Assembly (NCBI GenBank): GCA_030737875.1
Contig: CM060910.1
Location: 618,401,303-618,465,302 of the forward strand
From: Allium sativum
Taxonomy: Eukaryota; Streptophyta; Magnoliopsida; Asparagales; Amaryllidaceae
Length of the DNA stretch: 64,000 bases
Reading direction: 5' to 3'
This document shows positions 35,978 through 48,104 of the stretch, in pieces. Numbering within the stretch: the stretch's first letter is position 1; the number at the start of each line of letters is the position of its first letter. The position numbers and the translations under genes are program-made. The notes below the pieces were generated by a model. It did no database searches. It was not told the origin of the DNA and was given only the letters and a program-made list of their open reading frames with translations.

Positions 35978-37110
35978 ATGTCTGGGTTACCCGAGATACC
36001 CGAGGGAATACCGATACCAACCTGGTTCAGAAGGTATCTGGAGGCTAGGGCCACCGCCGCAGGCCCAACAGACATTCCTCCTCCCCCAGCTGCAGCCGCT
36101 CCTCCTCCTCCCCCTCCCCGCGTTGATACTTCTTCGAAGATATGCAAAGACTTTCGAGCAATGGGCGGGAAACTTTTTCATGGGTCAGAGGCGTTTGTTG
36201 AAGCTTGAAATTAGCTTAAGGAGGTGGAAGATTTGTTTGGTATCTTTGAGATAGAAGATGGAAGGAAGGTCCAATTAGCTGCTTGGTTGATGAAGGACGA
36301 AGCCTCGTTTTGGTGGGAGGTCACGAATGGAGAGCATCCGGTGGAGACATGGATGGATTTCAGACATAGTTTTGAGATGAACTTTCTCCCATGAGCAGAA
36401 GAGAATTTATACATGGAGAGGTTCTTGGCGTTGAAGCAGGGGAATTTATCAGTAATGGAGTACGTTAACAAGTTCAATCAGTTGGCGAGATTTGGCTTAG
36501 ACTTGGTGAACACACCTGAAAAGAAGGCCCTGAGATTCGTTAAAGGTTTGAATGAGCCGCTACATGGGTTGGCTATGACCCACTTTCCTATGGGGGCTAC
36601 CTTTGAGAAACTGGTTGACATGGCGCTTATGCATGAAGAGGAGAAAGGCGATAATGCTAATAAGGCACCGGAAAAGAAAGGGTATGAAAAGAAGTCACAA
36701 CATTAACCTAAGAAAGAGGGTAAGGATAACAATAGCAAAGGAAAGAAAAGGTGCTTTAATTGTGGAACACCAGGTCATCTGAGCAAGGATTGTATGAAGA
36801 AGAAGAAGAAGAAGAAGACTGGCTGTTTCAACTATGGTGAGGAAGACATCTGATTAACGACTGCCCGAGAAGACAAGGGCAAGGGCAGAGCACATGGTCT
36901 ACTTTTGAAGGGCAGGTTTAGGCTCTCATGGCACCAGGGCAGGCAAGAGGGCAGGTTCATGCTCTCATGGCATCAGGACAGGAGAGAGGTAGAAACATTT
37001 TTGTTGAAAGTTTGGTTTTTCTGTTTGATCATCCTATTCGTACTTTGTTTGATTCAACCGCTTCACACTTGTTTGTATCTGCTTCGTTAGTTGAAACACT
37101 ACACCAAAAT
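35978..37110 (+). pseudogene. gag-pro: Gag and protease of element 3, broken
   Basis: The ATG at 35978 opens a Pro/Ala-rich start, then the retrotransposon gag domain: GGKLFHGSEAF, WLMKDEASFWW, LALKQGNLSVMEYVNKFNQL and KALRFVKGLNEPL. Stops occur near 36207, 36216, 36392 and 36703. One zinc knuckle, CFNCGTPGHLSKDC (about 36753-36794), is intact. A second, near 36830, has lost its second cysteine and carries a frameshift. The protease active site, usually D-[ST]-G, reads FDSTAS here (about 37038-37055), so the catalytic motif is lost. Confidence 0.82.
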
Positions 37111-40100
37111 ACTAGTCTAGTTACGGATCCCATAGTAGTCTCAAATCATATTGGTGGTTTGGCTCAACTTTCAATGATTTGTCGATATTTGAGAGTGTCT
37201 ATCTTGAGCATTGGGTTTGAATGCAACGCCTTCATTCTTGGCTTCATGGGCTATGGGTTGATTCTAGGCATGGATGTGTTATCCAGTAATGGTTCCATCC
37301 TCGATTGTGAAAAGAGAGTGGTTGGATTTATGACTCGCCTCAGTAACACTCTCAAAATCTATTGTAATTCCATACATTCTGTTATTCTTAGCTACCTAGA
37401 ATCTCTTGATGCGTCTGTTGAAAACTTGCAGTTGGTTAGAGGAGTCCGTGAATACTCAGATGTATTTGAAGAGGTGAAGGGCTTATCTCTAAAGCGGGAG
37501 ATAGACTTCCGCATATACCTTGTTGGTAATGCAAAACCCGTAGCTCTACCTGTTAGACACATGGCTCCAAGGGAGAGAAAAGAGCTCAGCAAGCAAGTCA
37601 AATAGTTGCTCGAAAAAGGGTTTATAAGGCGGAGTATTTCTGAATGGGGTGTTCCAGTAGTATTCGTAACCAAAGCAGATGGTTCACTTCGCCTATGCAT
37701 TGATTATAGGGAGATAAACAAGCTAGCAAGAAAAATAGGCACCCACTTCCAAGAATAGACGACTTGTTTGATCAGGTTGTAGGTGCGTCGGTTTTCTCCC
37801 AACTAGATCTGGCTACCGGGTTTCATCAGCTAAGAGTGGCTGAAGACAACATTGATTAGACCGTATTCAGAACCCCGAATGGTTTCTTCGAATGGCTTGT
37901 CTTGCCTTTCGGCTTGACAAACGCACCGGCTTACTTCGTTGACTTGATGAGCAGAGTGTTCAGAGAGTTCCTTAATAAGTTTGTGGTGGTCTTCACAGAC
38001 GACATTTTGATTTTCTCATAGAATGAAGAAGAGCATGCTTTACACTTAAGGGAAGTCATGGATACTCTTTGTGCACATCAGCTGAAAGCCAAATTCTCCA
38101 AATGCCATTTTTGGATAGAAGAAGTGATGTTTCTTGGACATGTGGTGTCCCAAGAGGGGTTAGCTGTGGACCCCGCAAAAGTTGTTGCGATGCAAGATTG
38201 GAAGATTCCACGGAATGCAACCGAAGTCCGAAGCATTCTCGGGCTAGCAGGCTTTTACCGGAAGTTCATTAAAGACTTCGCAAAAATCTCTGTCCCACTC
38301 ACAAGATTGACAAAGAAGAAACTAACTTTTGCTTGGGATTTGGATTACGATATTGCTTTCCAACATTTGTAAAGGGCTCTAACAACAGCCCCATTTCTAA
38401 CATTGCCTGATGGGAGCAAAATGTTTACCGTATACACAGACGCATGCAGTACAGGGTTAGGCGTTGTCTTGATGCAAGAAGGCAAGGTAGTTTGTTATAG
38501 GGGGAAGGCAATTGAAGGTACATGAGAAGAACTACCTAACTCATGATTTGGAGCTAGTTGCCATTGTTTTTGCTCTAAAATCATGGCGTCATTACCTACT
38601 AGGAGAAAGGTTTGAATTGTTTATTGACCATAAATCATTAAAGTACCTTTTCTCATAGAAAGACCTTAACTTAAGACAACAAAGGTGGATGGAATTTCTA
38701 GCCTCATATGATTTTGAGATTTCCTATACCCCTGGAAAGGGCAATGTGGTAGCAGACTCCTTGAGTAGAAAGAAGCTGGCCTTGAGTCCTCTCTTTGTAG
38801 AAAGGCAAAGCTTGGAGTACATTGCAAACTTTAAATTTAGACCCTTCTCTGAAATTTTACCTGGTTTGTTAGCATCGCTAGAGGTGCAGCCTACTCTTTT
38901 GAACTCAATAGAAACCACGCAACGAGAAGACCCTCAGCTAGTTGATATGATGGATAAGCTAGTTAGGGTGAAACTTCTAGTCACCTCAAGAGATACTCCA
39001 TCGATGATAAGGGTTGGTTGAGAAGGATGGCACGCTATGCATCCCACAAGCAAGGGATTTAGTGAAGACGGTTCTCGAATAAGCACACCATTCTAAGCTG
39101 ACCATACACCCAGGTGGAGACAAGATGAATAAAGATATAAAAAAGGTTTTCTTTTGGAATGGAACAAAGAGGGATGTAGCTGAGTTCGTCGCTAAGTGCT
39201 TGATATGCTAGCAAGTCAAAGCGGAGCAGAAGAAGCGTGGTGGTCTACTTCATCCTCTAGAGGTCCCACAGTGGAAGTGGGATAGCATTTCGATGGACTT
39301 TGTTAATGGGTTGCCTACGTCAAGAAGGGGCAATACCAGTATGTGGGTAATAGTGGATAGGCTCACTGAAAGCGCTCACTTTATACCTGTTAAGAGTAGG
39401 AGGACTGCCTCGTCCCTAGCATCCATTAATCTTAAAGAGATAGTTCGACTCCATGGGATACCCTCCAGCATAGTGAGTGATCGAGATCCTATCTTTACGA
39501 GCGAGTTTTGGAAGATTTTTCAAGAGGCTGTAGGCACACAATTATGCTTAAGCACGACCTATCACCCCCAAACCAATGGTCAGACGGAAAGGGTGAACAG
39601 AGTATTGGAAGACCTCTTGAGATTGTGCATTCTTGACTTTGGAGGGACATGGGAGGATCATCTTACTTTGGTGGAATTTGCTTACAACAATAGCTAACAA
39701 GCCACCATAGGCATGGCGCCCTTCGTAGCTTTATATGGAAGACCATGTTGATCACTAACTTGTTGGTGGGATTCTACAGACAAGCTTGTACTTGGGCCAG
39801 ACATGATTAGAGAAACCTCTGAAAAGGTGGACCGGATAAGAAGACGGATGAAGGCTGCACAAGATAGCCAGAAGTCCTACGCAGACAAAAGAAGGACCGA
39901 CCTTGAGTTTGAGGTTGGAGATAGGGTGTTCCTTAAAGTATCTCCTTTGAGGAATGTCATTCGCTTTGGGTCCACAGGAAAGCTAGCACCAAGATTTGTA
40001 GGACTATCTCCTATCACCTAAAGGATTGGGACGATGGCTTACGGAGTGGAGCTACCCGAAAGACTGGCTGAAGTTCATAATGTTTTTCATGTTTCCCAAC

Positions 40101-40348
40101 TACGAAAGTGCTTACATGAGTCTGTGGAAGTGGTGGAGCCAAGTATACTAGAGGAAGTAGAAGTGGTACGAGAAGCGACTGTAAGAATAGTTCCAACTCG
40201 TATCTTGGGAACGGAAGTCAAAAAGCTACGCATCCGTGAAGTCAAGCTTGTTAAAGTTCAATGGAGTGACGATGAAGAAGATGGACTTGGGAAACTAAGA
40301 GGAAAATACGCGCAGCCTACCCTTTTCTTTTTGAGGGTACCTCCTTGA
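37111..40348 (+). pseudogene. pol: RT, RNase H, integrase and chromodomain-like tail of element 3, broken
   Basis: Blocks in order: the protease end (YGLILGMDVL), the RT entry (REIDFRIYL), CIDYREINK, a one-base frameshift near 37720-37730, the RT active site with FTDDILIF followed by TAG near 38020, and [14 protein letters not shown]. RNase H remnants are YTDAC, then [12 protein letters not shown] and a stop. Integrase has MDFVNGLPTSRRG, VSDRDPIF and THPQTNGQTERVN-like sequence (39293-39697). The tail at 40034-40348 includes FHVSQLRKCLHES and VKLVKVQWSDDEED, where a chromodomain-like end is expected but shifts frame. More than ten stops make this copy inert. Confidence 0.84.
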
Positions 40349-40924
40349 TCTCTTTTTCCATAAGTTTATTCATGCTTATATCTATCTTTTAGGTATATCT
40401 CCTAGGTCCTATTCTTTATCCTTAGGTAGAAACCAGTGGATGTAAACATGTGTTTGAAACATGTTAGGATTGATGGTTGCGAGTGGTTGCAAGTGGTTGC
40501 TCGTGGATGCATGTACACACACATTAGGCAGTAGATCGGCTCAATCACTTTCGTAATGCATATAAATACATTTGCATATTTAAATTAATGGATGTATAAT
40601 GGTTGTGTTGTCATATGGATGCTGCATTTTGATGAATGGTTGTGCACACATGTAGAAGTAATATGGTTCGTTAGGATTCTTTCGCATACATAATGGATGC
40701 ATGGCACTATCATGATTTGCATTAAGGAGGTCAACTGAATCAGTGGACCGCCTAATTTTGCATTGGATAAGGAACATGTACACACACTTTTTGCATATGT
40801 TCATATGGACTTAGAAATCCTGTAAGGACAATGGATGCCTGTGTTTGATGGTTGAGTAGATGGATGATTGGATGTTAGGAAATATATTTTCCTTAACTTG
40901 GAGATTTCGGGGGCGAAATCCTTT
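40349..40924 (+). other. 3' untranslated spacer of element 3
   Basis: No gene is present. It contains GGTTGC repeats near 40475-40505 and reaches the polypurine tract. The corresponding reverse-strand spacer of element 4 lies at 45776-46320. Confidence 0.6.
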
Positions 40925-40937
40925 AAGGAGGGGAGAA
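40925..40937 (+). other. Polypurine tract of element 3
   Basis: AAGGAGGGGAGAA lies immediately before the 3' LTR start TGTAACACCC at 40938. A GGGGGCGAAATCC motif just upstream (about 40909-40921) is shared with element 5 (57850-57862). Confidence 0.8.
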
Positions 40938-41183
40938 TGTAACACCCTGAATTTTCTATGACTATTAAAAGAACGAATTTAAAGAATACTTAATTGTTAA
41001 AGTGAGAATTAAGGGAAGAGGGTTACACCATTGCGTTCGACTCGAAATTCTGCTTGGAATGGAGTCCATGTTTTCGTAAATCGGACTTCGTATGAGGAAG
41101 TTATGGCCCTCAGAAATTTTTGTAATTTAAATAAATTAAAAATAGTTCAGATAAAAATTCAAAGTTCAAACGAGGAAGCAGGC
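40938..41183 (+). repeat. Start of the 3' LTR of element 3, interrupted by element 4
   Basis: The 246 bp match 32664-32905 of the 5' LTR at about 90% by eye, then stop at GAAGCAGGC, where TGTAACACCCGACATCC of element 4 begins. The predicted 5-bp target duplication of element 4 is CAGGC. Confidence 0.88.
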
Positions 41184-42734
41184 TGTAACACCCGACATCC
41201 GTCAGTGTCACTCACAAAGTGAATGCACTAAGTTATGTGAAGCATTATAGGTAAAAGATGCAGATAAATTGCAAGACAGACAAAATTAAAACAACGGGAA
41301 ATAGAACTTTACTTTATTGATCAAATAGTTTGTGCAACAATTATTTTTCCAATACCAGGATATCTGTCTTACAAAATAAAGAAGCATAAAATAACATTTA
41401 TATTCCCCAATGTAGCTTGAGCCAGCCATAGCAATGGAAAAGAGAATCCAGGCAAAACTTTGACTAATCTTCAGCTTGGAAAGAAAATTGGGCTAAGTAG
41501 TAATATTCCCTCCTTGTGAACCTGGGGGAGAGGGGGGAACGGAAGACAAGAAAGCGAAAGAAAACAGAGTCAGACATAAAGTCTGCTAAGTTCAGTAACT
41601 TTCAGCATGTGAACAGGTAAAAACATCATGACATGAATTTAACTGAATACAAGACAATACCATGATGACAGGGCTAACAAGATAACGCAAGTTATGCTAA
41701 GGCAAGATAAAACTAAATGTACTGATAAACTGGATCTACCGACAAGTTGAATACACTAGTAAATTGAATATGCTTCCATACTTTCTCTGCTTCGCGATTA
41801 CTCTGTTATTCTGGTTTATATCTCTGCACCACCTAACTAGTGACCCAACTAGTAATCTTTATAAAATGATAACGTGCCCCCAATCCCTGTAAATGTTGTT
41901 GCCTTCAGGCGTACATTTACTATCTATTACCTAGATCTAATCTAGGGTTTTTCTATCGAGTGATTCCTAGATTCAACTATGCTTTACGCGACTTATCTAA
42001 TGCTTCTCGGACTTTTAGGGTTTACGCGACCTAGGTCCAACTAGGGATTATGCTACCTATCAAAAGACGGCCCTACCCTAGGACACAATACCCAGAGCGG
42101 TATATGTTCCTAGACTTTCCCGACGTATGTGTCGTGGATCGTTATCGCTGTCTAGATGCACACGTCCTCTATATGTGCGACCCGAGTCTCGTGGCAGGGC
42201 AAATTAAGAAACATAGAACTCGGACGGGAGCTTTCAGATATCTGCCGATGCAGATGCTAAGGTCTGTTTTTCCAGTGGCTATGGTCCCACCTGACCCCTC
42301 CCTCAACTAATGAAAGGCACACCTTGAAAAATGAGAACTATACGCTGGCCCCCCTATGCCCCACTAACCTATGGCCATTCACAACCATAACTAGATAGCA
42401 AGTATATGTTCTGTTGGAGTTCTCCGCCTTTTCGCTTCACGTATCTCGATTGACTCAAGATGGTAGGTAGACGACGAGTTGCTATCACAGGGATAATGGT
42501 CTCGCCGAATCATGTTGGTCCATCCTAGTCTTTAGGTTGCCTTATATTGCAACCAAGGCATACCCTTGGTTCTTCTAATGCAGACCTTAACCTCTGTGAG
42601 CACAGGTGGATCATCTGCAGCCTCACAGAGGGATACCAAGAGTACCCTCACGTCCCCTCGAAGCCGCGTGCTTCGTACCCCAGTTCGTTGGAGCCTTCCT
42701 TAAGATCAGATGGACGTTCGCTCCTTCTCGTATT

Positions 42735-43430
42735 CTACTAAGGTTTACTACTTAGTTCCCTTAACTAAGGTTTACTACTTAGTTTCCTTAACAATCGTTT
42801 TCTTAACTAAGGTTTACAACTTAGTCCTCTTAACTAAGGTTTACTACTTAGTTCTCTTTCTCGTATAGTTGGATTGGTTAAGTGTCATTAGTCAATTCAA
42901 GTTAACTTAACCCATTCATTTGTCATGTTAAACTAGTTAAGTATTATCAGTAGTTCATGTTAACTTAACCCTACCACAAATCAAGTTATATTGGTTAAGT
43001 ATTCCTTTTTACTTAACCCCACCCCTTCATCTTGTATTGGTTAAGTGTTCCCTTAGTTAACTTAACCCTAACATCTGTTTAATTCACATGTTCTAATGGC
43101 TAAGTGTTGTCCCTTCAGGTTTATAACTTAACCTTGTTCATTTGGCACACTATGATGGATAAGTATTCTGAGTTTACTTAACCCCACCTTCTAGTCTAGT
43201 TAACATGTTAAATTGGCTAAGTGTATTTTACTTAACCCCACCTTCTAGTCTGGTTAACATGTTATAGTGGTTAAACCTTTCCTTAACCTTACCCACTTGT
43301 CTAGTCAACATGTTATAACAGTTATTTAACCCCTTACAAGTCTTGTCTTGTTAACATATTAAGTTGGTTAAGTGTTCCTATGGACTTAACCTTCCCATTC
43401 TAGCTTAACTGGTTCTTAGCTTTAAATTAT
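42735..43430 (-). repeat. TTAACC/GGTTAA repeat tract in the LTR of element 4
   Basis: It begins with near-tandem ~24-33-bp units of CTTAACTAAGGTTTAC (42735-42865). It then alternates GGTTAAGTGTT-type and ACTTAACCC-type words about every 40-60 bp to 43430. The words are reverse complements of each other, so many short hairpins are possible. The LTR of element 3 has only a few such words (34560-34700), so this tract has expanded. Confidence 0.75.
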
Positions 43431-44634
43431 TCATTTAAAGCACCAACCACTCACATTAGACAGATATTGTTGCGGCCACTGGATGTGCCGGTCGGTTCCG
43501 GGCAGATTTACACTACAACTCAGTCTAACCTCGGGTCCTTTTGGGCTCAATGCTCTAACCACCCACATTAGATAGGTATTGTTACGGTTACTGGATTTGC
43601 CGGGCGGTTCCGGGCAGTTCCGGGCAGTCTTATATCGTAACTCAATCTAACCTCGGGTTAGGCATATTCGTATTTTCTACAATGCACACATTTCTCATTT
43701 AGGACAAATTCTTCATGTAAATTATTCCTAATTTACTTATGCCATAATTTACTCTTCTATTATACATTATCAACAATTACTATTATGGCCCACTTTCCCT
43801 CTAAATCATGTTTATAAGATTTTACCAAATTAAGTGTCACTAACCATGATTATGCTAAACATGACAATTACATGTAATTTCAAATTATTAATCAGAACAG
43901 GCTATAACCCACCTTCCCAAACTCCCTATAATAGTCATGCCCAAATCACTAAGCCATATAATTGGCGTTCCAAATAAGTAGTTAAGCCTAATCTAGACTT
44001 AATGTTCCTAATTACATTTTTGTCCCAAACTAGATTAAATATCCAATTTTACAATTCTTGCTAAAACTAGATTTAATATTCTAGTTTGCAATTTATGCCA
44101 AAACAAGATTCACATGCCAACTACATGTTTTGCGGCAACAATTTACCGTTTACGCCCAAGGAATGCAAATTACTCACTATTATAGCCAATTCAGATCATG
44201 CCAACATATTTACTATGCAAAATTCTATAAATTTCATGTTGTACCAAACTTCCAAATTTTCAATCACATTCATGTTAGTTTCATGTTCTGCTCAAATCGT
44301 ATTCCCATCGTTTGGGTAATCGTGTTTCAGTCTAGATTATAGGTCAATCTAGATTCATAGATAAGAGGGAATAAAAAAGAATACCATGAAAAGATAGGCA
44401 TAGACATAAGATGATAATCCCAAATTCACGACTTACAGATCTAATAAATATACTGAATAAATTGACTAAAACATCGCAGGCATAGATCTGATAACATTAT
44501 GAACATTAAAAGGTTTGAATAATAATCTAGGTTCAAGATCATGGATAGACCTAACTTAATAGAATAATTCCCAAAATCAAGATCCAAGGATAATTAAGAA
44601 TAGGTCTAAATAGAACATCAAGCTTAGATCCAAT

Positions 44635-44900
44635 TTCATAGTCATAATCCTAGGCAATAATCTCATAGTCATGAATCATAGGTAATTAGTCACAATGGTC
44701 CTTGTCATAGTCATAGGCAATAGTCCTATGTTCACAATCATAGGCATAGGCATAGTCTTATGTTCACAGTCATAGTCATAGGCCTAGTCTTATGTGCATA
44801 GTCATAGGCAATAATCTTATGTTCATAGTCATAGTCTTAGGCCATTAACAATAGTTTCAATGTCATAAGCATAGGCACAGTCTCATCGGTAATTAATCAC
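44635..44900 (-). repeat. CATAGGC / CATAGTC repeat tract
   Basis: Words CATAGTCATAGGCAATA and TCTTATGTTCATAGTC recur many times at irregular spacing in the LTR of element 4. No protein is coded. Confidence 0.75.
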
Positions 44901-45394
44901 AATAGTTCTTAATTAGATCCAAAGGCATAAACAAGCACCGATTCAAATGAAAGGATTAGGCATATTCTTATATTCCATTAATTTCATGCCACCAATGGAT
45001 CTAAACGTTCAAATCTAAAAAGTAACTGACTTACATCAAACGACGAACTTGAATTCTGAATTCTGGAATTGAGATGCTTTCCTTTGGGTAGATAAACGTT
45101 GTTTTTATTTTTAGTTTTGAATTAGATTTGATTGTCTCCAAGCTTTCTTCAAGTGGAGGCTATCCTTGGCTTCCTTCTAGCAGCATGACGACTCTAGATC
45201 TATTATATTTGTTTGAATTTAGGTTAAGTGTTGGGTTGTTTTTATAGAATTTCAGATTGATTTGAGCCGTCAGATGATCATAGAGTGAATCCAGACTATA
45301 CACACCAGGAGGAGCCAATCAAAAAGTGACAAATCAGCCCTAGTGACACAGCCAATCCCCAAAAACCGAGCCAGGACCAGACCAAGCAGGTCAG

Positions 45395-45477
45395 GTCGAC
45401 CTGTAAGTCGACCCCCAGGTCGACTATGTAGTCGACCTGGGTACCCAGGTCGACACCCAGGTCGACCCCTGGTCGAC
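45395..45477 (-). repeat. Array of seven GTCGAC palindromes
   Basis: GTCGAC occurs near 45395, 45407, 45419, 45431, 45449, 45461 and 45472, most within CAGGTCGACC or TAGTCGACC, at steps of 11-18 bp. The same place in the LTR of element 3 (32939-32995) has one intact GTCGAC and decayed forms GTCGAT, GTCAAC and GTTGAC. Confidence 0.85.
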
Positions 45478-45756
45478 CTGGGTCCTGGGCGGGAAAATTC
45501 CCACCCAGCCCAGTTCTGGTCCAGTTTTGAATTTTGAACCTGTTTTCGGGCTGTTTGAATTTTAAATTGAATTCTGAAACTTCCGAAGGCTATAACTCCT
45601 TCATACGGAGTCCGATTTATGCAAACTCAGACTCTATCTCAAGCAGAATTCCGAGACGAATGCAATGGCATAACTCGTTTCCCTTAATTATTTCATTTAG
45701 AATTAAGTATACTTTAATTTGTGAAACTTAATGTTATAGAATTACGGAGTATTACA

Positions 45757-47253
45757 TTCTCCCCCTCTTAAAAGGATTTCGTACCCGAAATCTTCAAGTT
45801 AGGAAGAATGTATCCTACCATCCAATCACCCATCTACTCAACCATTCAATCACAGGCATTCGTTGTCCTTAAAAATATTTCTAATGCTTTCATGTTCATA
45901 TGCATAGTGTGTGTATATGTCTTTATCTAATGCAAAATCAGGCGAACTACTGATTCAGTTGACCTCCTTAATGCGAATTATGTCAGTGCCATGCGTCCAA
46001 TCATGTATGCAAGCATCCCTAGTTATGTAAATACTACGTGTGTGCATAGCCATTCATCCATATGCAACATCCATATGATAACATATCATGTTAAATCTGT
46101 TAAGCAAATACATATATGCGAATGCAATATGAAAGTGACTGAGTCGTTCTAGCGCATATGGTGTGTATATGCATCCACGAGCAACCATTTGTAACCATCA
46201 ATCATAACATGTTTCAAATACATGTTTACATCCATTGGCTTCTACCTAAGGATGGATGATACGCCCTAGAGGATATAACTTGAAAGCTAGAAAGTATGCA
46301 TAAAATTCCTAGAAAAAGAGATCAAGGATGTACCCCTTAAGAAAAAGGGTATGATGCGTGTATTTAGTCTTTAGTCTTCTAAGTCGCATCTTCTTGAGCT
46401 TCACTATTCTGTACCTTGTCTAATTAATCTTCACGATTGCGAAGCTTCTTGACCTCCATTTCCAAAACTATCGTTGATCGGATAGCTAGCTTTTCATCGT
46501 CAACTGGTTACATGCGGAAGTATATTCCGCGTTTTAGGGGTAAAACTCCTAAAAAACATCTACATACTCGTGGACTACCCTAACGGATTGCAAATCGTCG
46601 ATAAACGCATTAAGCGATTCTAGCTAGCTAAGCCTGACGGATTCTTTACACGGAATCCCGAGGGTATCTCCAAGGCAAGTTAAAAGTATAACTACCCTCC
46701 TTTCAGAATTACTAGCCAACCAACCCATGCCTAGAATCAACCCATAGCCCATGGAACCAAAAACATAAGCATTATGCTTAAACTCAACACCTAATATAGT
46801 TATTCTCAAATCCTTACAAACCAAAGGTAAACGGGCCGAACCACCAATTGGATTTGAGATGCTAATGGGATCTTCTACCATACAAGTACTAAGGTGCAGA
46901 GACTCAACTATGGAAGTAGATAAGTGCGAAGCGCTAAGATCAAAGGAATACTAACTGGTTGATCAAAACGAAGAGCTAAACTTTTCCAATGGAGACTTTT
47001 ACTATCTCTTTCTCAAGTATTCTGGTGGTGAAAGCATGCACTCGCCCTTCTGAAAATCCTGTCCCTCGTCGTTGCCCTATTCCTTAATTATATGCCCTAT
47101 TATACCATGGAAAAGATACTCCCTCTCATCTCAGGTTTTATAATTCCTTCTTTCTTCGTGAGTCGAGTTTATATCCATGAATTTCTCATCCTTGCGTTGA
47201 GCTCCCTAGCCAAACTCCCTCATCCTCATCTTTACCATCCCTATGTAATCATA
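45757..47253 (-). pseudogene. gag-pol: Internally deleted gag-pol of element 4
   Basis: On the minus strand the part next to the LTR is a polypurine tract (GGGGGAGAA, 45765-45757) and a spacer. Then (about 46500-46330) come traces of the chromodomain-like tail, EMEVKKLRNRED, similar to TEVKKLRIRE of element 3. At about 46505 the sequence jumps straight to the protease/RT-entry region (ESLNAFIDDLQSVRVVHEY, then the 85-residue open stretch 46881-46624 with MGYGLILGMGWLAS). RT, RNase H and integrase are missing. Upstream, 46900-47250 corresponds to the end of gag with stops. The frame is cut by element 5 at 47253 and resumes at 63823. Confidence 0.75.
47249..47253 (+). other. Target-site duplication, left copy (TCATA)
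   Basis: TCATA just before the 5' LTR of element 5 is repeated exactly at 63818-63822 after its 3' LTR. Confidence 0.95.
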
Positions 47254-48104
47254 TGTAACGACCCAGAAAATCTGAACCAATTTAAAAATTTTAAATTGGC
47301 TAAAATAATGGATTTTAAATATTTAAAATAAATATTTTAAATAATGGCGATGAAAACTGAGTTTGAATCGACAATTGAAAACGAATATAATTAATTATAA
47401 TTATAAACAAGGCCTAAAATGGCGTGGCAGTTTCAAAAATTGAATTCAAACTTTGTCGGACTGTACCGGGTGCAAAACAATCCGGATTTTAGTGAAACCA
47501 AAAACATTAGGATCTAATTGATGATATCTTTCCAACGAATCTGACGAATCGAAATTTGATAACGGGAATCAAAAGATATGTCCAGTTGAAAATTCTGAAT
47601 AGTCGCTATGGAATTCAGGCCCTTAAAAATGGACATTTTGCAAACGACCTCGGATTTCGATGAAACCACTTTTGTTAGATCCGCAGTGTCAAGTTATTGC
47701 TAGGTTTCAAATTTCATAATTTTTCGAATCAATAAGTGAGCGTGGCAAGGGAAAACGCGTTTGACCAGTTTCAGTTGATTTTAATCGACTGGAAATTGAC
47801 CATTTTTCAAACGGTCTCAGAATTCGACGAAACTAGTTTTGTTAGGACCGTATCGTCAATACGAAGCTAGAAAATATTTTTTTGGAATTTTTCTACTTAG
47901 TATGTGACCCCGGTAATTTAAAATGTACGTTTAAAATTCAATATAGTGATTTAAATGTAAATTCAACGGGAACTGATTGTAACAATCAAATCAGCTTGCG
48001 ATACATATCCCATTGTGTTCGGAATGGGGGTTAAACACTATGGACGACAGGCGGTGGGCCTCGTTTAGAGGTCGTATGTAAAAGTCAACTTTTTGCAAAA
48101 TTAA

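Larger units (their letters stand above)
32664..41183 (+). mobile_element. Ty3/gypsy chromovirus, Tekay/Del type (element 3), decayed
   Basis: It has a complete 5' LTR (32664-35770), a tRNA-Met type primer site, a gag-pol region in the usual order (gag, protease, RT, RNase H, integrase, chromodomain-like tail) and a polypurine tract. The first 246 bp of the 3' LTR follow, before element 4 interrupts at 41184. The two LTR starts differ at roughly one base in ten by eye, so the insertion is old. The remaining 3' LTR should lie to the right of element 4, outside the window. Gag-pol has many stops and frameshifts. Confidence 0.88.
41184..45756 (-). repeat. 3' LTR of element 4 in reverse orientation (4573 bp)
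   Basis: Read on the minus strand it starts TGTAATACTCCGTAATTC (at 45756) and ends GGATGTCGGGTGTTACA (at 41184). It is related to the LTR of element 3 along its length: GGCATAACTC... near the start, the tandem duplication near 43440-43665, and the terminal repeat. A minus-strand TATA box (TTCTATAAAAAC) lies at 45249-45238 and a 5' splice site (GTAAGT) at 45034-45029. It contains a GTCGAC array (45395-45477) and two repeat-rich tracts. Neighbouring sequence beyond 45756 is its polypurine tract. Confidence 0.87.
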
